A stretch of DNA of 64,000 nucleotides from Chitinophaga pinensis (lineage in GTDB: Bacteria; Bacteroidota; Bacteroidia; NS11-12g; UBA9320). The position numbers were made by a program, and so were the translations under genes. Numbering within the stretch: position 1 is the first letter of the stretch; each line of letters opens with the position of its first letter. Shown piece after piece: positions 16,516 to 26,400 of this stretch. Below the pieces are notes generated by a model. It was not told where the DNA came from, made no database searches, and saw only the letters and a list, made by a program, of their open reading frames with translations. Location: assembly GCA_945907065.1 (NCBI GenBank), contig CAMDSC010000003.1, positions 62,001 through 126,000 on the forward strand, read 5' to 3'.

Positions 16516-17097
16516 TTATCGAAGACTCAAAGATTTTTCTTCAATCATTCTTCTTAAATTTTGTAAAGCATATCTCATCCTTCCAAGTGCTGTATTAATA
16601 CTTACTTTAGTGATTTCAGATATTTCTTTAAAACTTAAATCACCATAATGGCGAAGTACCAATACTTCCTGCTGTTCTTTAGGCAAAAGCTTTATTAATT
16701 CTCTTACTTTGGCTTCGTTTTGATTTTGAATTATTTGCTCCTCTCTACTATCGTCAAAAATTTGAAGATTTTTAAAAACATCTTCTCCTGATGAATTAAC
16801 CATTTTAGGCATTTTGCTAGTTTTTCTAAAATAATCAATGGACAAATTTCTTGCTATAGTCATTACCCAAGGTAAATATTTTCCTTCTTCGGTGTATTTC
16901 TCAGATTTTAAGGTTTTTAAAACTTTAATGAAAGTTTCCTGAAAAATATCTTCAGCAATATACCTATCATTAACGATTAGGAATATTGTAGTGAACACTT
17001 TTGATTTGTACCTTTTGAGTAACATTTCAAAACACGCCTCATTACCATTTCGGTAATTCTTAATCAACTGTTGATCGGAAATTTGATAATTTTTCAT
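16516..17097 (-). CDS. ECF-type RNA polymerase sigma factor
   Basis: 193-residue sigma-70 family member. Region 2 covers residues ~20-90 (LIVNDRYIAEDIFQETFIKVLK, then YLPWVMTIARNLSIDYFRK), and region 4 covers ~130-185 (LPKEQQEVLVLRHYGDLSFKEISEITKVSINTALGRMRYAL). Regions 1 and 3 are absent, as in extracytoplasmic-function sigma factors. ATG start. It heads a minus-strand pair with the small possible anti-sigma gene. The divergent region to 17411 contains two copies of a 14-bp motif that may belong to its regulation. Confidence 0.92.
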   Translation of the reverse strand: MKNYQISDQQLIKNYRNGNEACFEMLLKRYKSKVFTTIFLIVNDRYIAEDIFQETFIKVLKTLKSEKYTEEGKYLPWVMTIARNLSIDYFRKTSKMPKMVNSSGEDVFKNLQIFDDSREEQIIQNQNEAKVRELIKLLPKEQQEVLVLRHYGDLSFKEISEITKVSINTALGRMRYALQNLRRMIEEKSLSLR

Positions 17098-17410
17098 AAT
17101 ACCTGCTTTTTTAAAACGTAATAAAATCCTAATGGCCTATTGGTTTGGTCTTAAAAGATTTTGAGTAGATGTATTACGTATAAGCAGTGGTATTTTTTGA
17201 ATGCGAGTGCTAATTACGACTATAAATTGAAAATTGAAAATTTATTTTAATTTAATTATAAATTAATTACTAAATTCACCCCATTAAAATTTCATAATCT
17301 CTTTATTTATAAGTTCTAACAGTTATTGTCATGGTTGTGTCATTAAAGATTTTGAGTAATATATTTTATCGCCATTCACAGATATTAGCTAATATTGTAT
17401 CTCTACTAAG
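17098..17410. other. 313-bp divergent intergenic region with a 14-bp direct repeat
   Basis: Region between the divergent ECF sigma gene and the secreted-protein gene at 17411. It contains AAAGATTTTGAGTA twice in the same orientation (17154-17167 and 17345-17358), 191 bp apart, and a TTGAAAATTG repeat fragment near 17227. A clear TAnnTTTG promoter is not visible for either gene (TAATATTG near 17390 is the closest). No RNA gene was seen. Confidence 0.6.
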
Positions 17411-18802
17411 ATGAATATTATTAAATGTGTATTCTATATTTTTTGTTTTTCCTTTATAGTTAATTCTATATCTGCTCAAAGCCTTATTATTCCTACATCT
17501 GAAACTGGCCAAAAAATAGTAGCATTAGTTGATTTGCAAGAACACGGACAACTTTTGGTAACCCAACAAGATAATACAAGTTCCTTAAATTTAGTTCTTA
17601 TTGATAATGAATTGAATATTAAATGGGAAGCTATATATGATTATGAAGACGGAAATGGAAAAAAAGCAGCTAATTTTTTTACCTTTTTGCATGATGACAT
17701 TAAATTATACATTACCAATCAAAATATTAAAAATTATTATGGGCAGATAGATATTGAATCGGGTGATATTCTTTATGAGCAACTTATAATTGGAACATCA
17801 GAGTTAAGGCGAGGGGAGTTTTATGTTTCAAATAATCAATTATTACAAGCAAATATTGAAGGGGCGATATTAAGACTTCAAAAAATAACTAATAACAGGC
17901 TTGAGTCGATTAGTGAAATAAAAGCTCCAAGTTCAAATAGCAAAATTAAGAACACATCTATTCAAATAATTAAAATTAGTCATGATACGGTGTTTGCTTT
18001 TCAAACACTTCCTGAGCCAAATCATAGAAATTTAAATATTATTTTTTACCGATTTAATACTAATGGTCGTTTTATCGATTCTTCTATTAATAAGTTGAAA
18101 TTACCCAAATATGCATTTTCTTTTAATTCAGCAATGGATTTAAATTGTTCTTATGTTTTTGAGCATAAAAATAAAATCTACATGTTTGGAAATCTTGCAC
18201 CACGATTGGCCGATAATTATGGACAATTTCCCGCAAGTGATGACTCACGTGGATTTTGGTGGGCATCTTTTGATTCTAAAATGCATACTGAACATTTTAG
18301 TGTATATCCATTTAGTGCTTTATTTCAAAAAGATGAAGAGATAATTTATTGGCAAGCAAAGTATTGGGGAGTAAAGGCCGATGGTGACAGTGGTTTCTTT
18401 TTAAATATGAATTTGATACCAGGTGGCACTTATACAGGAAATCTTACCAGCTATATAAACATGCGAGGGGAGTTAAAAATGTTTACCACCACTGAAGACC
18501 GCGATAATTTTATGCGATACAATCCAATATTTACAAGAGAATATATTAAAAAATCAGATGTGTTGGTAACTAATGATGATTGGAATTTTTTCGCTAATCA
18601 TCAGTTTTCAAAACTAAATTATTACCCTGCTTTTCATTCCAAATTTACCAAGGCCATAACTGAAAGAGCTAAGAAACATGATGGTGAAGCACAAAAATCA
18701 GATGTTTCCTACACCATTCTTTACAAAAATGGGTTTGCTATTATAGCTGAATATTATTACAAGAAGAAAAAATTAGTAAAATTAGAGATAGTTCGTGACT
18801 AA
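17411..18802 (+). CDS. Secreted protein of unknown function
   Basis: 463 residues; not recognised. A signal peptide runs to about residue 22 (VNSISAQ). The mature part is rich in beta-strand-like sequence with alternating short segments such as 'LVDLQEHGQLLVTQQD...LVLIDNELNIKWEAIYD' that could form a propeller-like array comparing recorded values, but no repeat is clear enough to name. No lipobox, no C-terminal sorting domain and no TM helix after the signal, so it is probably periplasmic. Its stop lies 2 bp from that of prfC on the other strand. Divergent from the ECF sigma gene, so it may be a regulon member (inference). Confidence 0.72.
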   Translation: MNIIKCVFYIFCFSFIVNSISAQSLIIPTSETGQKIVALVDLQEHGQLLVTQQDNTSSLNLVLIDNELNIKWEAIYDYEDGNGKKAANFFTFLHDDIKLYITNQNIKNYYGQIDIESGDILYEQLIIGTSELRRGEFYVSNNQLLQANIEGAILRLQKITNNRLESISEIKAPSSNSKIKNTSIQIIKISHDTVFAFQTLPEPNHRNLNIIFYRFNTNGRFIDSSINKLKLPKYAFSFNSAMDLNCSYVFEHKNKIYMFGNLAPRLADNYGQFPASDDSRGFWWASFDSKMHTEHFSVYPFSALFQKDEEIIYWQAKYWGVKADGDSGFFLNMNLIPGGTYTGNLTSYINMRGELKMFTTTEDRDNFMRYNPIFTREYIKKSDVLVTNDDWNFFANHQFSKLNYYPAFHSKFTKAITERAKKHDGEAQKSDVSYTILYKNGFAIIAEYYYKKKKLVKLEIVRD

Positions 18803-18804
18803 TA

Positions 18805-20400
18805 TCACATGGCCACTTCCAGCTTAAAATCACTGGTTTCATGAAACGTAATATCAGGGTTATTGGTCTTAGCCATTTGCAATACAAAAGCAGTTTGGGC
18901 CAAAAATACCCGGTTGCCGTCTTTATCAAATACTACATCCTTTAAACGGAAACGGCAAAATTCATCTATTTTATTTGAGTCACCTGTCATCCAACAGGCC
19001 TTGAAATAACTTAAATGGTCGAACCGGCAACTAGCGTTGTATTCATTTTTTAATCGATATTGTATTACTTCAAACTGAAGTTCACCCACGGTGCCAATAA
19101 TTTTGCGGTTGCCTGGTTGTTGCGTAAATAATTGTGCAACTCCTTCATCGGTTAATTGTTCAATCCCTTTTTCCAATTGTTTGGTTTTCATAGGGTCAGT
19201 GTTTATAACTTCCTTAAATAATTCGGGGCTGAAACTTGGGATACCTTTGAACATATAATTATCCCCTTCGGTTAGGGTGTCTCCAATTTTAAAGTTACCT
19301 GTATCATACAATCCCACCACATCGCCCGGATAGGCTTCATCAATCACGTTTTTGCTTTGAGCCATAAAATTATAAGGATTGCTAAACTTATATTGTTTAT
19401 TTAACCTTACATGATGAAAAAATTTATTGCGTTCAAACTTGCCTGAGCAAACCCTTAAAAAAGCAATACGGTCACGGTGTTTTGGGTCAATGTTAGCATG
19501 AATTTTAAACACAAAACCGCTAAATTTTGGTTCATGGGCATCTACCATTCCAGCTGTGGTTTCGCGAGGTAAAGGACTTGGAGCTATTTCTACAAATGTG
19601 TCCAACAATTCTTTTATCCCAAAATTATTTACTGCGGAGCCAAAAAATACCGGAGCTAAATACCCTTCTCTGTATAAAGAAACATCAAAGGGCTCAAAAA
19701 CTTCATTTATAAGTTCAACATCATCTTTGAGTTTTTTTGTGTCTTTTTCACCGATAAGTTTCGGTAGATTTTCATCATCTAAATTTTCTATCTCAACAAT
19801 TTCGTCACTCAGTTTCGTTTTATTAGAGGTAAATAGGTTTAAAGAATGATTGTATAAAAGATAAACTCCTTTAAAATCTTTGCCCATATTTATAGGCCAA
19901 CTTAGCGGCCTCACTGCAATATTCAACTCTTTTTCTACTTCTTCCAATATATCAAAAGGGTCGCGGCCATCGCGGTCCATTTTGTTTACAAAAACAATAA
20001 CCGGAGTATGCCGCATTCTGCAAACTTCCATAAGTCTTCGTGTTTGCTCTTCCACACCTTTTACACTATCAATAACTAATATTACACTATCCACAGCTGT
20101 AAGGGTTCGGTAAGTATCTTCGGCAAAATCCTTGTGACCCGGAGTATCCAAAATATTTACCAAATAATTATTGTATTCAAATGCCATAACAGAAGTGGCT
20201 ACTGATATTCCACGCTGTTTTTCTATTTCCATAAAGTCGGAAGTAGCTGTTTTTTTTATTTTATTGCTTTTTACTGCTCCAGCTATTTGTATAGCTCCTC
20301 CAAATAATAGCAATTTTTCTGTAAGAGTAGTTTTACCAGCATCGGGGTGACTTATTATACCAAAATTACGACGTTTGTTTATTTCTGTATCTAATGACAT
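18805..20400 (-). CDS. prfC: Peptide chain release factor 3
   Basis: GTPase that removes RF1/RF2 from the ribosome after termination. 531 residues from the ATG at 20400, the usual RF3 length. G1 SHPDAGKTT at 17-25, DTPGHKDF and [11 protein letters not shown] are plain, followed by the RF3-specific [13 protein letters not shown] and the C-terminal [16 protein letters not shown]. An in-frame ATG at 20454 would add 18 residues but lies upstream of a complete promoter (20419-20450), so it is rejected. Confidence 0.96.
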   Translation of the reverse strand: MSLDTEINKRRNFGIISHPDAGKTTLTEKLLLFGGAIQIAGAVKSNKIKKTATSDFMEIEKQRGISVATSVMAFEYNNYLVNILDTPGHKDFAEDTYRTLTAVDSVILVIDSVKGVEEQTRRLMEVCRMRHTPVIVFVNKMDRDGRDPFDILEEVEKELNIAVRPLSWPINMGKDFKGVYLLYNHSLNLFTSNKTKLSDEIVEIENLDDENLPKLIGEKDTKKLKDDVELINEVFEPFDVSLYREGYLAPVFFGSAVNNFGIKELLDTFVEIAPSPLPRETTAGMVDAHEPKFSGFVFKIHANIDPKHRDRIAFLRVCSGKFERNKFFHHVRLNKQYKFSNPYNFMAQSKNVIDEAYPGDVVGLYDTGNFKIGDTLTEGDNYMFKGIPSFSPELFKEVINTDPMKTKQLEKGIEQLTDEGVAQLFTQQPGNRKIIGTVGELQFEVIQYRLKNEYNASCRFDHLSYFKACWMTGDSNKIDEFCRFRLKDVVFDKDGNRVFLAQTAFVLQMAKTNNPDITFHETSDFKLEVAM

Positions 20401-20418
20401 TTCTTTTGAAAAGGGCTG

Positions 20419-20450
20419 CAAAGATAAATTTATACAAGGTGGTTCACAAA
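20419..20450 (-). promoter_or_regulatory. Promoter of prfC with both Bacteroidota boxes
   Basis: On the minus strand, TTTG (20447-20450), a 20-nt spacer and TATCTTTG (20419-20426), followed by CAGCC. This fits the -33/-7 consensus of the Bacteroidota housekeeping sigma factor. It lies 18 nt before the prfC ATG and fixes that start. Confidence 0.7.
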
Positions 20451-20459
20451 TCAAAGTCT

Positions 20460-20467
20460 TAATTTTG
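20460..20467 (+). promoter_or_regulatory. -7 promoter element of the cyclophilin gene
   Basis: TAATTTTG ends 4 nt before the GTG start at 20472, which implies a leaderless or nearly leaderless message. No TTTG -33 box at 19-21 nt. Confidence 0.4.
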
Positions 20468-20471
20468 CCAT

Positions 20472-21101
20472 GTGCTAAAAAGTATAGTCCCGAGTCTAGT
20501 TATTTCTTTGCTTTTATTATCATGCCTTTCGGCAAAACATAAAAAGAAAGATTCTCTTAAAAATGGAATTTATGCTGAAATTACTACCGAGAAAGGTGTA
20601 ATTATTGCTAAATTAGAATACGAAAAAGTTCCTGTAACTGTAGCTAATTTTATAGGTTTGGCTCAGGGGATAATACCAAATGATTTAAAAAAATTAGGAG
20701 AACCTTATTATGACGGACTGAAATTTTATAAGGTTTTTAAAGATTTTATGTTAATGACTGGTTGCCCGCAAAATGATGGAAGGGGGCAACCTGGTTATTA
20801 TTTTAGAGACGAATTTCATCCTGATTTAAAGCACAATTCTCCTGGAGTATTATCCATGCTAAGCAATGGACCTAATAGCAACGGAAGTCAGTTTATTATA
20901 ACGATGCGCCCAAGTGTAGTTTTGGATAATAAAAATCCAGTATTTGGTATAGTTGTAAAAGGTATGGAGGTAGTGAATGCTGTTCAACAGAACGAAACAA
21001 TTTTGAAAATTGAAATTTTAAAAATTGGAAAGAAGGCTAATTTATTTGACCCTTTGAAAGTCTTTGAAAAGAATGGTTTTAAAAATATTATGAAAAAATG
21101 A
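20472..21101 (+). CDS. Cyclophilin-type peptidyl-prolyl isomerase, exported lipoprotein
   Basis: 209 residues. Signal peptide with a likely lipobox LLLSC, so probably membrane-anchored in the periplasm, where it would help fold envelope proteins. Cyclophilin landmarks: [72 protein letters not shown]. The catalytic Arg of classical cyclophilins (FHRV) is replaced here by FYKV, as in several bacterial lipoprotein PPIases. Start is GTG. First gene of a three-gene run; overlaps the next by 4 bp. Confidence 0.88.
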   Translation: MLKSIVPSLVISLLLLSCLSAKHKKKDSLKNGIYAEITTEKGVIIAKLEYEKVPVTVANFIGLAQGIIPNDLKKLGEPYYDGLKFYKVFKDFMLMTGCPQNDGRGQPGYYFRDEFHPDLKHNSPGVLSMLSNGPNSNGSQFIITMRPSVVLDNKNPVFGIVVKGMEVVNAVQQNETILKIEILKIGKKANLFDPLKVFEKNGFKNIMKK

Positions 21102-21958
21102 GTATGGATAAAAAAAATTTGGTAAAAAATGAAGTAGCGATTGATGGAAAGCACACTCGGCCAATTACTCTGGATGTCAATTTTTTGGAGAAGAATGTTA
21201 ATCTTCCAATAGTTATATTCTGTCACGGTTTTAAAGGGTTTAAGGATTGGGGAACATTTAATTTAATGGCTGAAACTTTTGCACGAAGCAATTTCTTTTT
21301 TGTAAAATTTAATTTTAGTCATAACGGAACTTCAACATCTGATTATTCTGATATACATGACTTGGAAGCATTTGGAAGTAATAATTTTGAAATTGAAATG
21401 GATGATATTGACAGTGTAATTAACTGGCTGGAGAAATCTGATAATCCTTATAAGATTCATTATGATTTTAATGAAATAAATATCATTGGACATAGTCGTG
21501 GCGGCGGAATAGCTATGCTAAAAGCAACAGAAGACGGACGTGTTAAAAAAGTAGCCGCATGGGCCACTCTTAATGACTTTGAGAAGTACATGTATCTTAG
21601 TGACCCAGTTAAGTGGAAAGAAACTGGAGTGAGTTATGTTGAAAATAGTAGAACGGGCATTAAACTTCCTTTGTATTATCAGTTTTATGAAAATTATTAT
21701 AAAAATCAGAATCGATTTGATATTAAGGAAAACCTGATGAAACTAGATAAACCAATTTTGCTTTTGCATGGAACCAAAGATGAAACCGTTCCTATAGATG
21801 ATTCACAATGGATTTATGACAATTTAGACCATACCATTTTGGTTAAAATTGAACTTGCAAATCATACCTTCGGTGCATCTCATCCATGGCCAAAAGAAAA
21901 CTTGCCGGAAAACCTTAGTTTTGTAATAGAAGAAACTATAGAATTCTTTACATTTTAA
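21098..21958 (+). CDS. Alpha/beta-hydrolase (dienelactone hydrolase / prolyl-oligopeptidase-like fold)
   Basis: 286 residues, no signal peptide, cytoplasmic. HGFKGFKDWG forms the oxyanion loop; the nucleophile is Ser in GHSRGG; the acid is the Asp in LLHGTKDETVP; the base is His in LANHTFGASHPW. This is the usual order for a serine alpha/beta-hydrolase. Substrate unknown. Its start overlaps the stop of the cyclophilin gene (ATGA), and the FAD oxidoreductase gene follows after 12 bp, so the three are probably one transcript. Confidence 0.85.
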   Translation: MSMDKKNLVKNEVAIDGKHTRPITLDVNFLEKNVNLPIVIFCHGFKGFKDWGTFNLMAETFARSNFFFVKFNFSHNGTSTSDYSDIHDLEAFGSNNFEIEMDDIDSVINWLEKSDNPYKIHYDFNEINIIGHSRGGGIAMLKATEDGRVKKVAAWATLNDFEKYMYLSDPVKWKETGVSYVENSRTGIKLPLYYQFYENYYKNQNRFDIKENLMKLDKPILLLHGTKDETVPIDDSQWIYDNLDHTILVKIELANHTFGASHPWPKENLPENLSFVIEETIEFFTF

Positions 21959-21970
21959 TTAGCAACATTA

Positions 21971-23281
21971 ATGCCCGATTATAGTCATAAAATAGTAATA
22001 GCAGGAGCTGGTGTAGCTGGTTTATCGGCAGGAGTTTTTTTGAAGCGACACGGATATGAAAATATAACTTTCATTGAAGCCTCCGACTCAATTGGAGGAA
22101 GAATGAAAACTGAAAATATTGATGGATATACCTTGGATAAAGGCTTTCATGTTTTTTTTACCGCCTATCCCTATGCCCAAGATTTGTTAGATTTTAACAA
22201 ACTTAATCTTAAATACTTTGACTCAGGAGCATTAATATTTAAGGATGGGAGGATGAAAAAAATGATGGATCCCTTTCATCATCCTTTAGCTACTCTAAAA
22301 ACAATTTTTAATAATATAGGGACTTGGGGTGATAAAATTAATCTAGTAAAAAGAAGGATTGAATTAGGGCATGCAACCGAAAATCAAATTTTTGAGAAAT
22401 TTGAGGTTAAGACATTAAGTATTTTAAAGAAAAAACGATTTAGTAACCATTTTATTAAAGGCTTTTTACAGCCATTATTTTCAGGTATTTTTATAGAAAA
22501 CGAGCTTACAACCTCACGTCGGGTTTTTGATTACACTTTTAAAATGATGATGGAAGGCAAAACTGCTTTGCCTGCCGAAGGGATTGGAGCTATACCTAAC
22601 CAATTGGCGTCTCACTTTAATAAGAATAATTTTGTTTTTAATAAATCAGTAGTTAGTTTTTCAAATAAGAAGGTATTTTTGGATAATAGCGATGTAATAC
22701 CAGCAGATATTTTTATAGTAGCTACTGATCAAAATTCACTTTACAGTAAGATTAAAAATGAACCCGAAGTGAAAAACTATAGAAGTACAACCTGTTTGTA
22801 TTTTTCTTCAGATAAAAAACCGTATTCAGAACCATTGGTATGCGCTAATGGAAATGATTTGAGACTGGTAAATAATATTACTGTGCTTACCAATATTTAT
22901 AAAGGATTTGCGCCTAAAGGAAAAGAATTGATTTCTGTTTCACTTAATGGTTTTGCCAAGGCCGAGGATTCAGTTTTAGAAGAAGAAATAAAAATGGAAT
23001 TGAGAAAGATATTTGGCAAAGAAGTGTATGATTGGAAACTTTTGAAGGTTTATAAAATAGACTATGCACTTCCCAATCAGGACTATGTTTTAGGTAAACG
23101 TCAAGTAAATGAATTAAAGCTTGATACTAATGTATACGCCTGTGGCGATCATTTACTTTATGGGTCAATGAATGCCGCAATGAAAACCGGTAAAATGGTG
23201 GCTGAATTAATTCATAAAGATTTTAATAGGGGACATAGGTTGGAACAAAGAAAGAAATACGACAACCTTTTTGAACATTAA
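21971..23281 (+). CDS. FAD-dependent amine-oxidase-like oxidoreductase (phytoene-desaturase/PPO-like)
   Basis: 436 residues. An N-terminal Rossmann FAD-binding motif (IAGAGVAGLSAGVFLKRHG, then FIEASDSIGGRMKTE) and a C-terminal FAD-closing segment (VYACGDHLLYGSMNAAMKTGKMVAE) define the flavin amine oxidase/protoporphyrinogen oxidase superfamily. DGYTLDKGFHVFFTAYP is the usual substrate-side loop. The reaction is unknown; carotenoid desaturases and protoporphyrinogen oxidases are related, but no carotenoid or haem genes are adjacent. Third gene of the cyclophilin operon. Confidence 0.85.
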   Translation: MPDYSHKIVIAGAGVAGLSAGVFLKRHGYENITFIEASDSIGGRMKTENIDGYTLDKGFHVFFTAYPYAQDLLDFNKLNLKYFDSGALIFKDGRMKKMMDPFHHPLATLKTIFNNIGTWGDKINLVKRRIELGHATENQIFEKFEVKTLSILKKKRFSNHFIKGFLQPLFSGIFIENELTTSRRVFDYTFKMMMEGKTALPAEGIGAIPNQLASHFNKNNFVFNKSVVSFSNKKVFLDNSDVIPADIFIVATDQNSLYSKIKNEPEVKNYRSTTCLYFSSDKKPYSEPLVCANGNDLRLVNNITVLTNIYKGFAPKGKELISVSLNGFAKAEDSVLEEEIKMELRKIFGKEVYDWKLLKVYKIDYALPNQDYVLGKRQVNELKLDTNVYACGDHLLYGSMNAAMKTGKMVAELIHKDFNRGHRLEQRKKYDNLFEH

Positions 23282-23289
23282 GTTCAGAT

Positions 23290-23342
23290 TTTTGGAATTG
23301 ACCATTTGTTAAAATAAAGAATGAACTAAGTTAATTCCAAAA
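23290..23342. repeat. Inverted repeat downstream of the FAD oxidoreductase gene
   Basis: Perfect 10-bp arms TTTTGGAATT (23290-23299) and AATTCCAAAA (23333-23342) with a 33-nt spacer, just after the operon end. It may act as a weak terminator or regulatory dyad; the long loop makes either uncertain. Confidence 0.35.
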
Positions 23343-23394
23343 TGTTTATTCAAACAACCATTTAGTCACAATTTTTTAATTACAAAAAAAAATG

Positions 23395-23402
23395 TAGGTT
23401 TG
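23395..23402 (+). promoter_or_regulatory. -7 promoter element of the 1253-aa T9SS cargo gene
   Basis: TAGGTTTG matches TAnnTTTG and lies 14 nt before the ATG at 23417. No -33 box is evident. Confidence 0.4.
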
Positions 23403-23416
23403 GGTAAAATTTAAAA

Positions 23417-26400
23417 TTGATGCCATTTCGTTTTTTTCTAATTGTTATATTATTCCCTATTTTAGGATTCTCACAATCTGTTACGGTTGGTTCGGGTAGT
23501 TTTGGTGGTACTAATGTTTATGGCCCAATGCACTCAACTAATAATTATGATACTGCCTTTAGCCGTCATGCTTATATTTATCCAGCATCAGTGCTCTCAG
23601 GGTTAAAACACGGTGATACCATAAGCACACTTGAGTTTTATGCCGAAGCTGATTTACCTATGACAGGTAGCCCAAATTTTAAAATTTACCTTAAAATGGT
23701 AAATAATGATACTTTTCCTGCCACTAACATCAATTGGACCAATGAATCTAAATCCAGTGGAATGATATTGGTATATGATGCAAATCCAGTTTCAATAATG
23801 GATGGCAGCAATGGGTTTAAAAATTTTATTTTTAATGTCAATAAATTTAAGTTTGATACCACAGCTGGTAGAAATTTAGAGGTTTTATTTTCTTATAGTC
23901 AGACCACAAAGCAGCCTTCATCTACTAATTGGGTTTATGAAAGCAACTTTACTGTTTCAGCATTTAGAAGCCGCAACGAAGGAAAATTTATTTATGGGAG
24001 TGGCAAATTTTCAGATACTACTCGCTATTCGGATATACGCAAACCGTATATTAGAATCAATTTTCCCAGGTATAAAAATAATCTTAATTTAATAATGACC
24101 TATTGCCTTGGCAAAGTTCCTTTATTGGCTGGTGTGAATGATTCCATAAAGGTATTATTAGGCAATCATGGTAAAGAGAAAGTAACTAATGCTAAATTGT
24201 ATCTTCAAATTACAGGAGCCAACAAACATATCGATAGCATTAGCATCACTAATATTAAACCATGGATTGATCAAATTTATTCGTTTAGTAACTTCAAGCC
24301 CGATTCATCAGGAACCGATAATATTTTTATATCCTTAAGTAAAGATGATTTTAATAATGATAATTATGACACATTAAAACGTGAAATAAATTATAATGTT
24401 TTTTCTCATGCCGATCCATTTAAAGGTAATGCAGGAGGTATAGGGTTTAGTGGTAGCACTGGCGATTTTGTAGCTAAGTTTTTTGCCGATACCGGAGTAT
24501 ATATTAATCAGGTATCAGTTGATTTTAGTGGTTCAGGTCGCGGCTTTAGGGTTGGTATATGGGATGATGATGCAACGGGAGGATTTCCTGGCAAAGTATT
24601 GTTTATGTCAGATTCATTTACTTCTAAAGGAGGAACTTATATTTTACCTGTGCTGCCAAGAGTAAAAATTAGCGGTGGTTTTTATGTTGGCATTCGCCAA
24701 AATACAACGAGCAATGCGGCCTTTTCATTTCAGGATGAAGACCCTATAAGACCGGGCGCTTTTTATTTTACTTCACCAATGGGTAATACGGACTGGACTC
24801 CGTTTAGTCCAGGATTTCCTTATAAGTTTAATATACAACCCCGCATTCAAGTGGCCAATGATGTAGCACCACTAACTATTATTTTTCCTTCTGCCAATCA
24901 AGATATTGAATACAGTGTTAAGGATTCAATTGGCCCAAGGGCTACAATTGTAAATTATGGTTTTAAGGACCAAACAACGGCCTTTGAAGTGCAATGCGAA
25001 ATAATTAACGCATTTAGTATTGTAGAATATAAAAGTACCAAGAAAATTACACTTAATGCCGGCCAAACCAAAACCATATATTTTGATACTGCTTATCAAT
25101 TATATAATCTTGGAGACCATAAAATTAGAGTAACAACCAAGTTGGCTTCTGATAATATAATAGATAATAATAGTTTGGAACATCAGTTTAAAATATCGGT
25201 AAAAAATGATATTGGAGCCGATTTTATGTATATGCCCGATGAAGGAACCCTATTTGAATATAAAAAAGATACAATAACACCAACCGTAAGGATTGTTAAT
25301 TATGGGACAATTGATAAAAATAATTTTAAAGTTACATTTAGAATCAGAGATGGTAATTCAATTATCCATACAGAAAGTTTTACCAAATCATTAGCCGGAG
25401 GTAAGCAGCAAATAATTACTTTTAGTAAATATGTTCCTGTTACCATTGGTAATTATATAGCTGAATGTTTTACAACACTTAAAGATAGTATTCCATTTAA
25501 CGACACGGTAAGGCACAATGTGGTTTTTCAAAAATCAAATGACGTTTCGCCCAAGAAGATTTTAATTCCGTTGCCAACTGCTATTTATACAATGGGCGGA
25601 TTTTTCTTTCCTAAGTTAACAGTTATAAATTATGGAAGCAAAACTCAGGATACGGCTTTTAAAGTGCAGATGTATGTTTATGATACCAAAGGAAAGCAGT
25701 TTTTTTATGATTCACTTTTTACCACATTGGGTGGTTTTTCTGAAACGGATGTAACGTTTAAACGAATGAATATTCCCAATACTTTTGGTAAATATAAAGT
25801 GTTTTTCAAAACCGCTTTAGTTGGCGACCAAGAACCTAATAACGATACTTTAACCGGATTTTTTACAGTAATACCAAACCGTGATATTGGGGTTACTAAA
25901 TTATTGGTTCCAGCCTTGGACAGCATTATGTCGGCAGAGTTATTGCCTTTCAAACCAAGTGTGAAAATAAAAAACTATGGTTCTCTAACACTTACTAATC
26001 CTGGTCCTACAATTATTAAGATTTATAAAAATGCCGCTCTTGTTTATCAGGATTCCATATTTGCCACCGGTAATATTTCCTATAATTCAATCTTTAATCT
26101 TACGTTTAATAAAAATTTTACGAATACCGCTTTAGGAGATTATACCATTTTATCATACACACGGCTAACAGGTGATTTAATTCCTGCAAACGATACCTTA
26201 AAAAGTAAGTTTAGAATTACCCGAAACCATGATTTGGCCATAGATACTATCTCTAATTTTAATAATGGTCAAATTTTTACATATGACAAAAGTTATTTCT
26301 TGCCACAGCTGCTTGTTAAAAATTATGGCTCCAAAGCCTATCCCCAAACTTATAAGGTGCAATTGGATTTATATAAAAACCAAAATTTATTTAAATCCAT

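Noticed and set aside
18805-20454. Long form of RF3 starting at 20454
   Set aside because: The first 18 codons lie upstream of a complete -33/-7 promoter at 20419-20450, and RF3 proteins normally start at the MSLDTEI position.
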